A stretch of 64,000 bases of DNA from an uncultured bacterium (GTDB taxonomy: Bacteria; Bacillota; Clostridia; Oscillospirales; Oscillospiraceae): positions 1 to 64,000 of the forward strand of contig CANRXB010000007.1 of NCBI GenBank assembly GCA_947643715.1. The letters are read 5' to 3'. The notes beneath the pieces are model-generated. The model did no database searches and was not told the origin of the DNA. It was given only the letters and a program-made list of their open reading frames with translations. Position numbers and translations under genes: made by a program. Numbering within the stretch: position 1 is the first letter of the stretch; each line of letters begins with the position of its first letter. This document shows positions 56,677-64,000 of this stretch, one piece after another.

Positions 56677-58239
56677 TCAGAGGCCGGGGGCGGTCCACAT
56701 GTTCCGGGTCAGGCCCTGGCTGCACAGTGCGAGCTGGGCGGAGTAGATCTTTTTCCAATCCTCGTACAGCTTGCCGTACACTCCGCTGACGGACGGGTCG
56801 GGCCGGTAGGTCCGCTCCCACTTCACTGTGCGCTCCGCGGCCTGCTCCACGCTGTCATACAGCCCGACGCCCACGCCGGCCAGGATGGCCGCGCCCAGAG
56901 CGGTGGCCTCCTTCACCACGGGAACTTTCACGGGCTTGCCGGTGACGTCCGCCAGGATCTGGCTCCACAAAGGGCTCTTGGAGGCGCCTCCGGCGAAGAT
57001 GAGCTCATCCGGGCTGCTGCCTGCGGCCTCCTGCACCAGCTCGATGTGGCTGCGCACCAGCAGAGCGGTGTTCTCGAGGATGGCCCGGTAGAACGTGTAC
57101 TTGTTGGACCGCTCCGGATCGAGCAGGAAATCTGTGAAGGTGGGGCTGGCGTGCCTCCAGTCGATGTAGTCCATGGTGTCGCTGAAGCAGCACTGCATCC
57201 CGTAGCAGCCTGCCGGGACGTCTTTGGCCTTTTCGTTCATCAGGTCGTAGGGGTCCCGGCCGGTGCGCCGTGCCTGCTCCACTTCCTGCTGGCAGAAGCC
57301 GTCCCGGAACCAGCGCATCACCAGGCCGGGCTTGAAGGCCAGGGCCTCATACTGCCACAGGCCGGGTACGGCGTGGCAGTTCACGCGCACCCGGCAGTCC
57401 GGATCGGTCCGCGGTAGGGAGGTATTGTATTCATATTGCCAGAAGCTGCCGCCGAAAACGGCGGCTTGGCCCGCTTTGCAGGCGCCTGTGCCGATGGAGC
57501 CGAGCTGGCAGTCGCCCCCTCCCACCACCACCGGAGTGCCCTCCAGGAGCCCGGTGCCGCAGGCTCCGCTGGCGCTCACCAGGGCGAGAGCGGTCCCGCA
57601 CTCCACCACGGCAGGGAAGATATCGGAGCGCAGGCCGCATCGCTCCGCGATTTCCGGCAGCCAATCCCGGCTTTGCAGGTCCATGATGCCGGTGGTGCTG
57701 CCGTTGCTGGGCTCCACCGCCAGCTTTCCAGTGAGCTTGTAGATGAGCCAGTCGTTGAACATGCCGACAGCGGCGGCTTTCTCATACACCTCGGGCAGAG
57801 TGTCCCGCACCCACAAGAGCCGGGGCAGGGCCCCGAGCGCGAAGGTCTGGCCGGACTTGGAGTAGATCTCTTTTTCCAGGCCGGGGTCCAGCCTTTTGAG
57901 CTGGCCCACCTGGTCCCCGCTCCGGGCGTCCACGTTGGCGCAGGCCCAGATCTCGTTGCCGGCCTCGTCGTAGAGCAGGATGCCCTCCCGCATACAGGTG
58001 GTGGATACGGCGGCGATGTCGCCGGGATCGATGCCGGTCTGTTCCAACACGCCCCGGATACAGCCTCGGGCCAGATCCCAGTTATGCGCCCAGTCGAAGT
58101 CCATGCTGCCGGGCCAACGGGGGTCCTCCCGGTGGGACCATTCCCGTTGGATGCAGCCGATCTGACGTCCGTCCGGGGAAAAGACCACGGCCCGGACGCT
58201 GCCGGTGCCCGCGTCCACCGCCATCAGGTATTTTGCCAT
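56677..58239 (-). CDS. lsrK: FGGY kinase, autoinducer-2 kinase-like
   Basis: YLMAVDAGTGSVRAVVF, STTCMREGILLYDEAGNEIWACANVDAR, PVVVGGGDCQLGSIGTGACKAGQAAVFGGSFWQ closely resembles remembered E. coli LsrK. Confidence 0.85.
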   Translation of the reverse strand: MAKYLMAVDAGTGSVRAVVFSPDGRQIGCIQREWSHREDPRWPGSMDFDWAHNWDLARGCIRGVLEQTGIDPGDIAAVSTTCMREGILLYDEAGNEIWACANVDARSGDQVGQLKRLDPGLEKEIYSKSGQTFALGALPRLLWVRDTLPEVYEKAAAVGMFNDWLIYKLTGKLAVEPSNGSTTGIMDLQSRDWLPEIAERCGLRSDIFPAVVECGTALALVSASGACGTGLLEGTPVVVGGGDCQLGSIGTGACKAGQAAVFGGSFWQYEYNTSLPRTDPDCRVRVNCHAVPGLWQYEALAFKPGLVMRWFRDGFCQQEVEQARRTGRDPYDLMNEKAKDVPAGCYGMQCCFSDTMDYIDWRHASPTFTDFLLDPERSNKYTFYRAILENTALLVRSHIELVQEAAGSSPDELIFAGGASKSPLWSQILADVTGKPVKVPVVKEATALGAAILAGVGVGLYDSVEQAAERTVKWERTYRPDPSVSGVYGKLYEDWKKIYSAQLALCSQGLTRNMWTAPGL

Positions 58240-58433
58240 AGGGATACCTCCTTCATGATAAAGTGAACGTTCCTCCTGTGCTCCTGCGCCCGGCGCGGTA
58301 TGTGAACTCGGGACACGGCGGGCCAGGGGCTGGGTGTCCATGGACCTAGTATAACATCGGAGCATATACGCCGTCAAATGGAAGCATGGGGGTCTGCGAG
58401 CCGGTGGGACGTGCGGGGGGAGCCTCGCCGCAG

Positions 58434-58462
58434 TTGACAAGCGCGGGAAAAGAATTTATGAT
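58434..58462 (+). promoter_or_regulatory. SigA promoter for lsrF
   Basis: TTGACA-N17-TATGAT; divergent minus promoter TTGACG-N18-TATACT at 58348-58377. Confidence 0.75.
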
Positions 58463-58521
58463 GAAAAGGACGAACGCCGGGGGACGCGCTTCGCAGCGTC
58501 TGGCCTGCCGGCGGCGATCCA

Positions 58522-59421
58522 ATGATGGGAGGATATGTCATGGCTGATCTGGAAGGTGTGAAGGTCTCAAAAGACTACCATGTGGAGATCCCCTTTGCCA
58601 ATCAGAAGGGATTTTTTCTCAAAGGCATCAACGCTTTGGACTGGGGCATGAAGAGGCGGATGGCCAATATCTTCGATCCGAAGAGCGGCAACACCGTCAT
58701 GTTCGCGTTCGACCACGGTTATTTCATGGGCTCCACCGCCGGTCTGGAGCGGCTGGACCTGCTGCTGCCCCAGCTCGCCCCATATGTGGACTGCTTCATG
58801 GGCACCCGGGGCGCTCTGCGTACCTGTGTGCCCCCTGAGACCGTGAAGAGCGTAGCGCTGCGGGTCACCTCCGGCTCGTCCATGCTCCAGGAGGATCTGA
58901 GCCATGAGGTGGTGGCGGTGGACATCGAGGACGCCATCCGCATGGACGCCGACTGCATGGCGGTGCAGACCTTCATCGGCGCGGACGGACAGCTCTCCAG
59001 CCTGGACAACCTGAACCGGGTCGTGGATGCCGGGATGCGCTATTCGATCCCCACCATGGGTGTGTGTGCCGTCGGGAAGGACATGGCCCGTACCGACCGC
59101 TTTTTCAAGCTGGCCACCCGCATCATCGCCGAGATGGGCGTACAGGTGGTCAAGACCTACGACTGTGAGAGATTTGAAGAGGTGGTGGCGGCGTGCCCGG
59201 TGCCCATCGTGGTGGCCGGCGGCAAGAAGCAGTCCGAGCCTGATGCGTTGAAGTTGGCTTACGGCGTGATCCAGAAGGGGGCCCATGGCGTGGACATGGG
59301 CCGGAACATCTTCCAGAGCGCCCATCCGGCGGCGATGGCCCAGGCGGTCTCCATGATCGTCCACCATGGGGCCACGGACAAGGAGGCCCTGGAGTTCTTC
59401 CAGGACAAGATCCACGAATGA
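58522..59421 (+). CDS. lsrF: Class I aldolase, LsrF-like (phospho-AI-2 degradation thiolase)
   Basis: NTVMFAFDHGYFMGSTAGLERLD, GVCAVGKDMARTDRFF, VVKTYDCERFEEVVAACPVPIVVAGGKK. Confidence 0.87.
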   Translation: MMGGYVMADLEGVKVSKDYHVEIPFANQKGFFLKGINALDWGMKRRMANIFDPKSGNTVMFAFDHGYFMGSTAGLERLDLLLPQLAPYVDCFMGTRGALRTCVPPETVKSVALRVTSGSSMLQEDLSHEVVAVDIEDAIRMDADCMAVQTFIGADGQLSSLDNLNRVVDAGMRYSIPTMGVCAVGKDMARTDRFFKLATRIIAEMGVQVVKTYDCERFEEVVAACPVPIVVAGGKKQSEPDALKLAYGVIQKGAHGVDMGRNIFQSAHPAAMAQAVSMIVHHGATDKEALEFFQDKIHE

Positions 59422-59483
59422 GGAAACGTGGGCCGGGGCGGTCGCCGGTCCAAAGCGATGGACACCTGATGAATGCGAAAAGG

Positions 59484-59515
59484 AAAGCCGCCATACCCAT
59501 CGGTATGGCGGCTTT
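59484..59515. terminator. Bidirectional intrinsic terminator
   Basis: AAAGCCGCCATACC-CATC-GGTATGGCGGCTTT. Confidence 0.85.
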
Positions 59516-59524
59516 TTCGTGGTA

Positions 59525-60784
59525 TCAGAACGCCCGGCCGATGTCGGTCCGGAAGTGCATCCCGGTGAAGGAGATGAGGCTGGCGGCGGCATAAGCGTTG
59601 TTGATGGCTTGCTCCAGGGTGTCGCCCAGGGCGGTCACACCCAGTACGCGGCCGCCGTTGGTGAGCAGCTCGCCGTCCTCGCCCGATTTGGTGCCCGCGT
59701 GGAACACCATGGCGGAACGGCCGGCATCCTCCAGGCCGGAGATGGGATAGCCCTTCTGATAGTCCAGCGGATAGCCGCCGGAGGCCAGGACCAGGCAGCA
59801 GGCGGCCTGATCTTTCCAGCGGAAGTCCACCTGGTCCAGCGTCCCCTCCCGGCAGGCCAGGAAGATGTCCAGCAGGTCTGCGTCCAGCAGGGACAGCACG
59901 GCCTGGCATTCCGGGTCGCCGAAGCGGGCATTGTACTCGACGACCTTCGGTCCGTCGGGCGTGAGCATCAGGCCGAAGTAGATGACCCCCTGGAAGGGAC
60001 GTCCCTCCGCCTTCAGCGCGGCGATGGTAGGCAGGAAGATCTCGTCCATGCACCGCCGGGCGATGTCCGGCGTGTACTGAGGGGGAGGGGAGATGGCGCC
60101 CATACCGCCGGTGTTAGGGCCGCAGTTGCCGTCGTAGGCCCGCTTGTGGTCCTGGCTGGCAGGCATGGGGCGGACATGTTCGCCGTCCGCGAAAGCCAGC
60201 ACGGTGACCTCCGGCCCGGTCATGCAATCCTCGATGACCACGGTGGAGCCGGATGCGCCGAACTTTTTGTCCGCCATCATCTCCCGTGCGGCCTGTTTGG
60301 CCTCATCTACGGTGGCGGCCACCACCACGCCCTTGCCCAAGGCCAAGCCGTCCGCCTTGACCACGATGGGCGCGCCGTGTCCCTCGATGTAGGCCAAGGC
60401 GCGGTCTAGGTCGGTGAAGGTCTCGTAGCCCGCCGTGGGGATGTGGTATCGTCTCATCAGTTCCTTGGAGAAGGCTTTGCTGGCTTCGATGACGGCGGCG
60501 TTGGCCCGAGGCCCGAAGGCGGGGATGCCTGCCGCCTCTAGGGCGTCCACCATGCCCAGGGCCAGGGGATCGTCCGGAGCCACCACCACGAAGTCCATGG
60601 CGTTGTCCCGCGCCCAGGCCACCATGCCGTCCACATCGGTGGCCTTCACGTCCACACAGGTGGCGAGCTGCGCGATGCCCGCGTTGCCGGGAGCGCAGTA
60701 AAGCTTATCGACCTTGGGCGACTGGGCCAGCTTCCAGCAGATGGCGTGCTCCCGTCCGCCGCTCCCTACCACTAATACTTTCAT
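59525..60784 (-). CDS. purD: Phosphoribosylamine-glycine ligase
   Basis: MKVLVVGSGGREHAICWKLAQSPKVDKLYCAPGNAG. Confidence 0.97.
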   Translation of the reverse strand: MKVLVVGSGGREHAICWKLAQSPKVDKLYCAPGNAGIAQLATCVDVKATDVDGMVAWARDNAMDFVVVAPDDPLALGMVDALEAAGIPAFGPRANAAVIEASKAFSKELMRRYHIPTAGYETFTDLDRALAYIEGHGAPIVVKADGLALGKGVVVAATVDEAKQAAREMMADKKFGASGSTVVIEDCMTGPEVTVLAFADGEHVRPMPASQDHKRAYDGNCGPNTGGMGAISPPPQYTPDIARRCMDEIFLPTIAALKAEGRPFQGVIYFGLMLTPDGPKVVEYNARFGDPECQAVLSLLDADLLDIFLACREGTLDQVDFRWKDQAACCLVLASGGYPLDYQKGYPISGLEDAGRSAMVFHAGTKSGEDGELLTNGGRVLGVTALGDTLEQAINNAYAAASLISFTGMHFRTDIGRAF

Positions 60785-60873
60785 CGATCGTTACCCCCGT
60801 TTTCCATGGCCGACACGTCGATCGGACCGTGATCTTTGTAAGTTTGACCGTTTGGCCCGCTCTCCGGCCCTCG

Positions 60874-62052
60874 TCAATGGTGGAACAGGCGCACACCGGT
60901 GAACGCCATCACCATGCCGTATCTATCGGCGGTGGCGATGACCTGATCGTCCCGGATGGAGCCGCCGGGCTGGGCGATGTACTTCACCCCGGACTGGTGG
61001 GCCCGGTCCACATTGTCCCCGAAGGGGAAGAACGCGTCGGAGCCCAAAGTGACGCCGCTGAGGTGCTGGGAGATCCACTCGGTCTTATCGGCGGGAGTGA
61101 GCTCTTTGGGGCGGACGCTGAAAAGCGTCTCCCATCCGCCGTCCTGGATGAGGGCGGCGGAGTCGGCGATATACAGGTCGATGGCGTTGTCCCGGTCGGG
61201 GCGGCGGACGTCCTGTTTGAACTGCAGATCCAGCACATAGGGGTGCTGGCGCAGCCACCAGATGTCCGCTTTGTTCCCCGCCAGCCGGGTGCAGTGGATG
61301 CGGCTCTGCTGGCCCGCACCCACGCCGATGGTCATGCCGTCTTTCACATAACACACAGAATTGGACTGGGTGTATTTCAGTGTGATGAGGGCCAGCAGCA
61401 TGTCGTGCTTGGCCGGTTGGGGCAGCTCCTTGTTCTGGGTCACGATGTCGCCCAGCATCTTCTCGTCGATGGCGAGGTCGTTGTAGCCCTGCTCGAAGGT
61501 GATGCCGAAGATGTTGCGCCGCTCGATGGGGGCGGGCTGGTAATCCGGATCGATGCGGACCACGTTATAACCGCCCTTCTTCTTCGCTTTGAGGATGGAC
61601 AGCGCCTCGTCGGTATAGCCGGGGGCGATCACGCCGTCGGACACCTCCGGGGCCAAGGCCCTGGCGGTATCGGCGTTGCAGGTGTCGCTCAGCGCGGCCC
61701 AGTCGCCGAAGGAGCAAAGCCGGTCCGCGCCTCTGGCCCGGATGTAGGCGCAGGCGATGGGGGAGAGGGGGCCCTCCGGGGCGAAGTAGATCTTCCGCTC
61801 CACATCGCTCAGGGGCAGGCCCAGGGCCGCCCCGGCGGGGGAGACGTGCTTGAAGGAAGCGGCGGCGGGCAGGCCGGTGGCCTTTTTCAGCGCACGCACG
61901 AGCTGCCAGGAGTTCAGTGCGTCCATGAAGTTGATATAACCCGGCTTGCCGTTGAGCACTTCCAGAGGCAGTTCGCCCTCTTCCATGAAGATGCGGGCGG
62001 GTCGTTGATTGGGATTACAGCCGTATTTCAGCTCCAGCTCGGTCATGTTCAA
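60874..62052 (-). CDS. AICAR transformylase domain protein (PurH C-terminal half only)
   Basis: LKYGCNPNQRPARIFM, AAASFKHVSPAGAALG, GSDAFFPFGDNVDRAHQSGVKYIAQPGGSIRDDQVI; no MGS-like IMP cyclohydrolase half. Confidence 0.9.
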   Translation of the reverse strand: MNMTELELKYGCNPNQRPARIFMEEGELPLEVLNGKPGYINFMDALNSWQLVRALKKATGLPAAASFKHVSPAGAALGLPLSDVERKIYFAPEGPLSPIACAYIRARGADRLCSFGDWAALSDTCNADTARALAPEVSDGVIAPGYTDEALSILKAKKKGGYNVVRIDPDYQPAPIERRNIFGITFEQGYNDLAIDEKMLGDIVTQNKELPQPAKHDMLLALITLKYTQSNSVCYVKDGMTIGVGAGQQSRIHCTRLAGNKADIWWLRQHPYVLDLQFKQDVRRPDRDNAIDLYIADSAALIQDGGWETLFSVRPKELTPADKTEWISQHLSGVTLGSDAFFPFGDNVDRAHQSGVKYIAQPGGSIRDDQVIATADRYGMVMAFTGVRLFHH

Positions 62053-62097
62053 ACCTCCCAGTGTGTGCTGGCGTCTGCGCTCCGAGGTGGGCGCGGC

Positions 62098-62808
62098 TCA
62101 CCAGTGCTTGTTGATGATGGACGTCTCGTCGTCGCCGGTCTCCAGATCGACGTAACGCACGAACAGGGACACCTTGTTGTCGTCGTCCAGCGCCAGCCAC
62201 AGGTCGCTGGCCAGGGTCTCCGCGTCGGGAGCGGAGATCTCCACCCGCCGGGGCTCCCCTTCGAAAGAGGGAAGGGGGTCGCCGTCGTTCTCGTAGGTGT
62301 GGATGAAATGGCCCACCCCCGCCTTGGGCGCGTCGTACTCGAAGAAATAGCGGCAGGCACAGGACGGATCGCCGTCCAAGCTTTTGAGGATGGACAAATT
62401 ATAGGAGCCGTTGGGCTTCACCACCCCGGAGATGCGGGGCGTGTAGTTGGGGCCGTCCGGCTCGAAGGTACGGGCGTTCAGGGCGTGGCGGTAACAATGG
62501 CCCTCCAGGAGAGCATCCCGGATGGTGTCGGTCTGGTCGCCGTTGGTGACGATGGTCAGGCCGCTGTCCAGCCGCCGAACAGGGTGGTAGATGATCAGGG
62601 AAGGGTCGGTCATCTTGGACTCGTCGAAGGCGCGGGTGCGGATGCCGTCGTCCGTCTCTTCAAAGACCCGGTTGCGGCTGTTCTCGCTGCGGCCCATGAT
62701 GAAGTAGGCGATGACGGCGCACTTGCCGTCGGCGGAACGGCCCAGCATGATGCCCCGTCCGGGATAGGGATCGGCGCGGAGCAGATCGGTGAGCGTTTGA
62801 ACTTGCAT
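62098..62808 (-). CDS. PurO-type IMP cyclohydrolase
   Basis: GRGIMLGRSADGKCAVIAYFIMGRSENSRNRVF…YHPVRRLDSGLTIVTNGDQTDTI, resembles IMP_cyclohyd/PurO family. Confidence 0.82.
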   Translation of the reverse strand: MQVQTLTDLLRADPYPGRGIMLGRSADGKCAVIAYFIMGRSENSRNRVFEETDDGIRTRAFDESKMTDPSLIIYHPVRRLDSGLTIVTNGDQTDTIRDALLEGHCYRHALNARTFEPDGPNYTPRISGVVKPNGSYNLSILKSLDGDPSCACRYFFEYDAPKAGVGHFIHTYENDGDPLPSFEGEPRRVEISAPDAETLASDLWLALDDDNKVSLFVRYVDLETGDDETSIINKHW

Positions 62809-62886
62809 GGGATTGACCTCCTTTGATAGATAGCTCGTAGAGAGCGCGTCTGGCAGATCGCCCGTTGGGGCGGTGGATGCAAGGTC

Positions 62887-63189
62887 TTAGACCGGCTTCG
62901 TGGGATCGACTTCCTGGATGGTGACGGCGACGGTGTCGCCGGGCTGCTTCCCGATCCTCTCGCGGATATCCTTGCGTATGCCGATGATATGGCAGACGGA
63001 GCCGTCGGCATTGCGCACGCCCATGTTGACGAGGCTCCCGTCGTAGACCACGCCGTCGAAGGTGGCCCGGACCTTCACACGGCCCTTCCCGAATTCTTTC
63101 CGCACGTCATATGGGAAGCGCACGTATGCCCCGCCCTTGTCCGGGACGGCCTCGATCGCGGCCTGGAAGCGGTAGATCGTTTGCGCCAT
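62887..63189 (-). CDS. DUF1905-domain protein
   Basis: FQAAIEAVPDKGGAYVRFPYDVRKEFGKGRVKVRATFDGVVYDGSLVNMG. Confidence 0.8.
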   Translation of the reverse strand: MAQTIYRFQAAIEAVPDKGGAYVRFPYDVRKEFGKGRVKVRATFDGVVYDGSLVNMGVRNADGSVCHIIGIRKDIRERIGKQPGDTVAVTIQEVDPTKPV

Positions 63190-63207
63190 GGGTGTGGGCT
63201 CCTTTCG

Positions 63208-63840
63208 TCAAGCGTCCAGGATGCGGACGGTACGTCCTTCCACCTTCAGCCGCCCCTGACAGAACAGGGACACAGCCTGTGGCAGTATGACCCACTCGGC
63301 CTGCTCCATGATGCGGCGCTGGAGGGTCTCCGGGGTGTCGTCCTCCTCCACGGCCACTGCCTTTTGGAGCACGATGGGCCCGCCGTCGCACTCCTCGCTG
63401 ACGAAGTGGACGGTGGCGCCGGAAACCTTCACACCGTATCCCAGCGCCCGTTGGTGGACGTGGAGGCCATAGAAGCCTTCACCGCAAAAAGAGGGGATGA
63501 GGGCGGGGTGGACGTTCAGGATGGCGTTGGGGAAGGCTTCCACCATCTCTTGGGTGAGGATGACCATGAAGCCGGCCAGCACCACGAGGTCGATGTCCAG
63601 CGACTTCAGATTGTCCACCAGCGCCAGAGTCATGGCCTGGTTGGAGGGATGATCCTTCCGGGCCACGACGTAGCCGGGGATGCCCGCTTTGGCCGCCCGT
63701 TCCAGGGCATAGGCCCCAGGCTTGGAGGAGATGACGGCGGTGAGCTTTCCGCCCACGATCTCTCCCCGGCGCTGCGCGTCGATGAGGGCTTGCAGGTTGG
63801 TCCCGCCGCCGGAGACCAGCACGGCGATGCGCTTGCTCAT
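63208..63840 (-). CDS. purN: Phosphoribosylglycinamide formyltransferase
   Basis: RIAVLVSGGGTNLQALID, LNVHPALIPSFCG. Confidence 0.96.
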   Translation of the reverse strand: MSKRIAVLVSGGGTNLQALIDAQRRGEIVGGKLTAVISSKPGAYALERAAKAGIPGYVVARKDHPSNQAMTLALVDNLKSLDIDLVVLAGFMVILTQEMVEAFPNAILNVHPALIPSFCGEGFYGLHVHQRALGYGVKVSGATVHFVSEECDGGPIVLQKAVAVEEDDTPETLQRRIMEQAEWVILPQAVSLFCQGRLKVEGRTVRILDA

Positions 63841-64000
63841 AGAAGCTCTACGCCTCCGTCGCCGGAGACCACCTCGCCGATGACATGTGCGTCATGGCCC
63901 TTGCCGGCGAGGGCGGACACCGCCTGGTCCACATCGTCCTTGTCCACGATGAGCACCATGCCGGTGCCCATATTGAAGGTGTTGAACATGTCCCGCTCCG
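63837..64000 (-). CDS. purM: Phosphoribosylformylglycinamidine cyclo-ligase, C-terminus (truncated by window)
   Basis: Minus-strand ERDMFNTFNMGTGMVLIVDKDDVDQAVSALAGKGHDAHVIGEVVSGDGGVELL*, ATGA overlap with purN. Confidence 0.92.
   Translation of the reverse strand, partial: ERDMFNTFNMGTGMVLIVDKDDVDQAVSALAGKGHDAHVIGEVVSGDGGVELL

Overview
High-GC chromosomal window from a low-copy Firmicutes-like bacterium. The T-box leaders, RecG, SpoIID and PotABCD style suggest Oscillospiraceae/Clostridia, but this is inference. The left ~22.7 kb is a co-directional cell-surface glycan locus: RfbD, an ABC-2 glycan exporter, several RgpF-type (rhamnan synthesis F) proteins, an MBOAT/DHHW acylation pair, a sulfatase-fold protein and a tandem-domain secreted protein. 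It ends in what I consider the most interesting system in the window: a tightly overlapping operon of (i) a YidC/Oxa1 insertase domain fused to a CDP-glycerol-glycerophosphotransferase (TagB/TagF-like) domain, (ii) phosphonopyruvate decarboxylase, (iii) a three-domain NTP-transferase + HxGH cytidylyltransferase + PEP mutase, (iv) an Fe-type alcohol dehydrogenase and (v) a small membrane protein. By analogy with the early fosfomycin steps (Fom1/Fom2/FomC) this predicts CMP-2-hydroxyethylphosphonate made for transfer onto a surface polymer. The right ~41 kb is mostly housekeeping: recG, a heterodimeric ABC exporter behind a candidate leader-peptide attenuator, leuA with a T-box, proC, yebC, siroheme genes and an Fe/B12-type ABC importer, a PfkB kinase, PAS and REC-GGDEF proteins, ilvE, queA-spoIID, asd-dapA-dapB, tyrS with a Tyr T-box, potABCD with a PotC-PotD fusion, divergent lsrK/lsrF, and a pur operon with split PurH/PurO. 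Gene names rest on my reading of the translated sequence; no database search was run.
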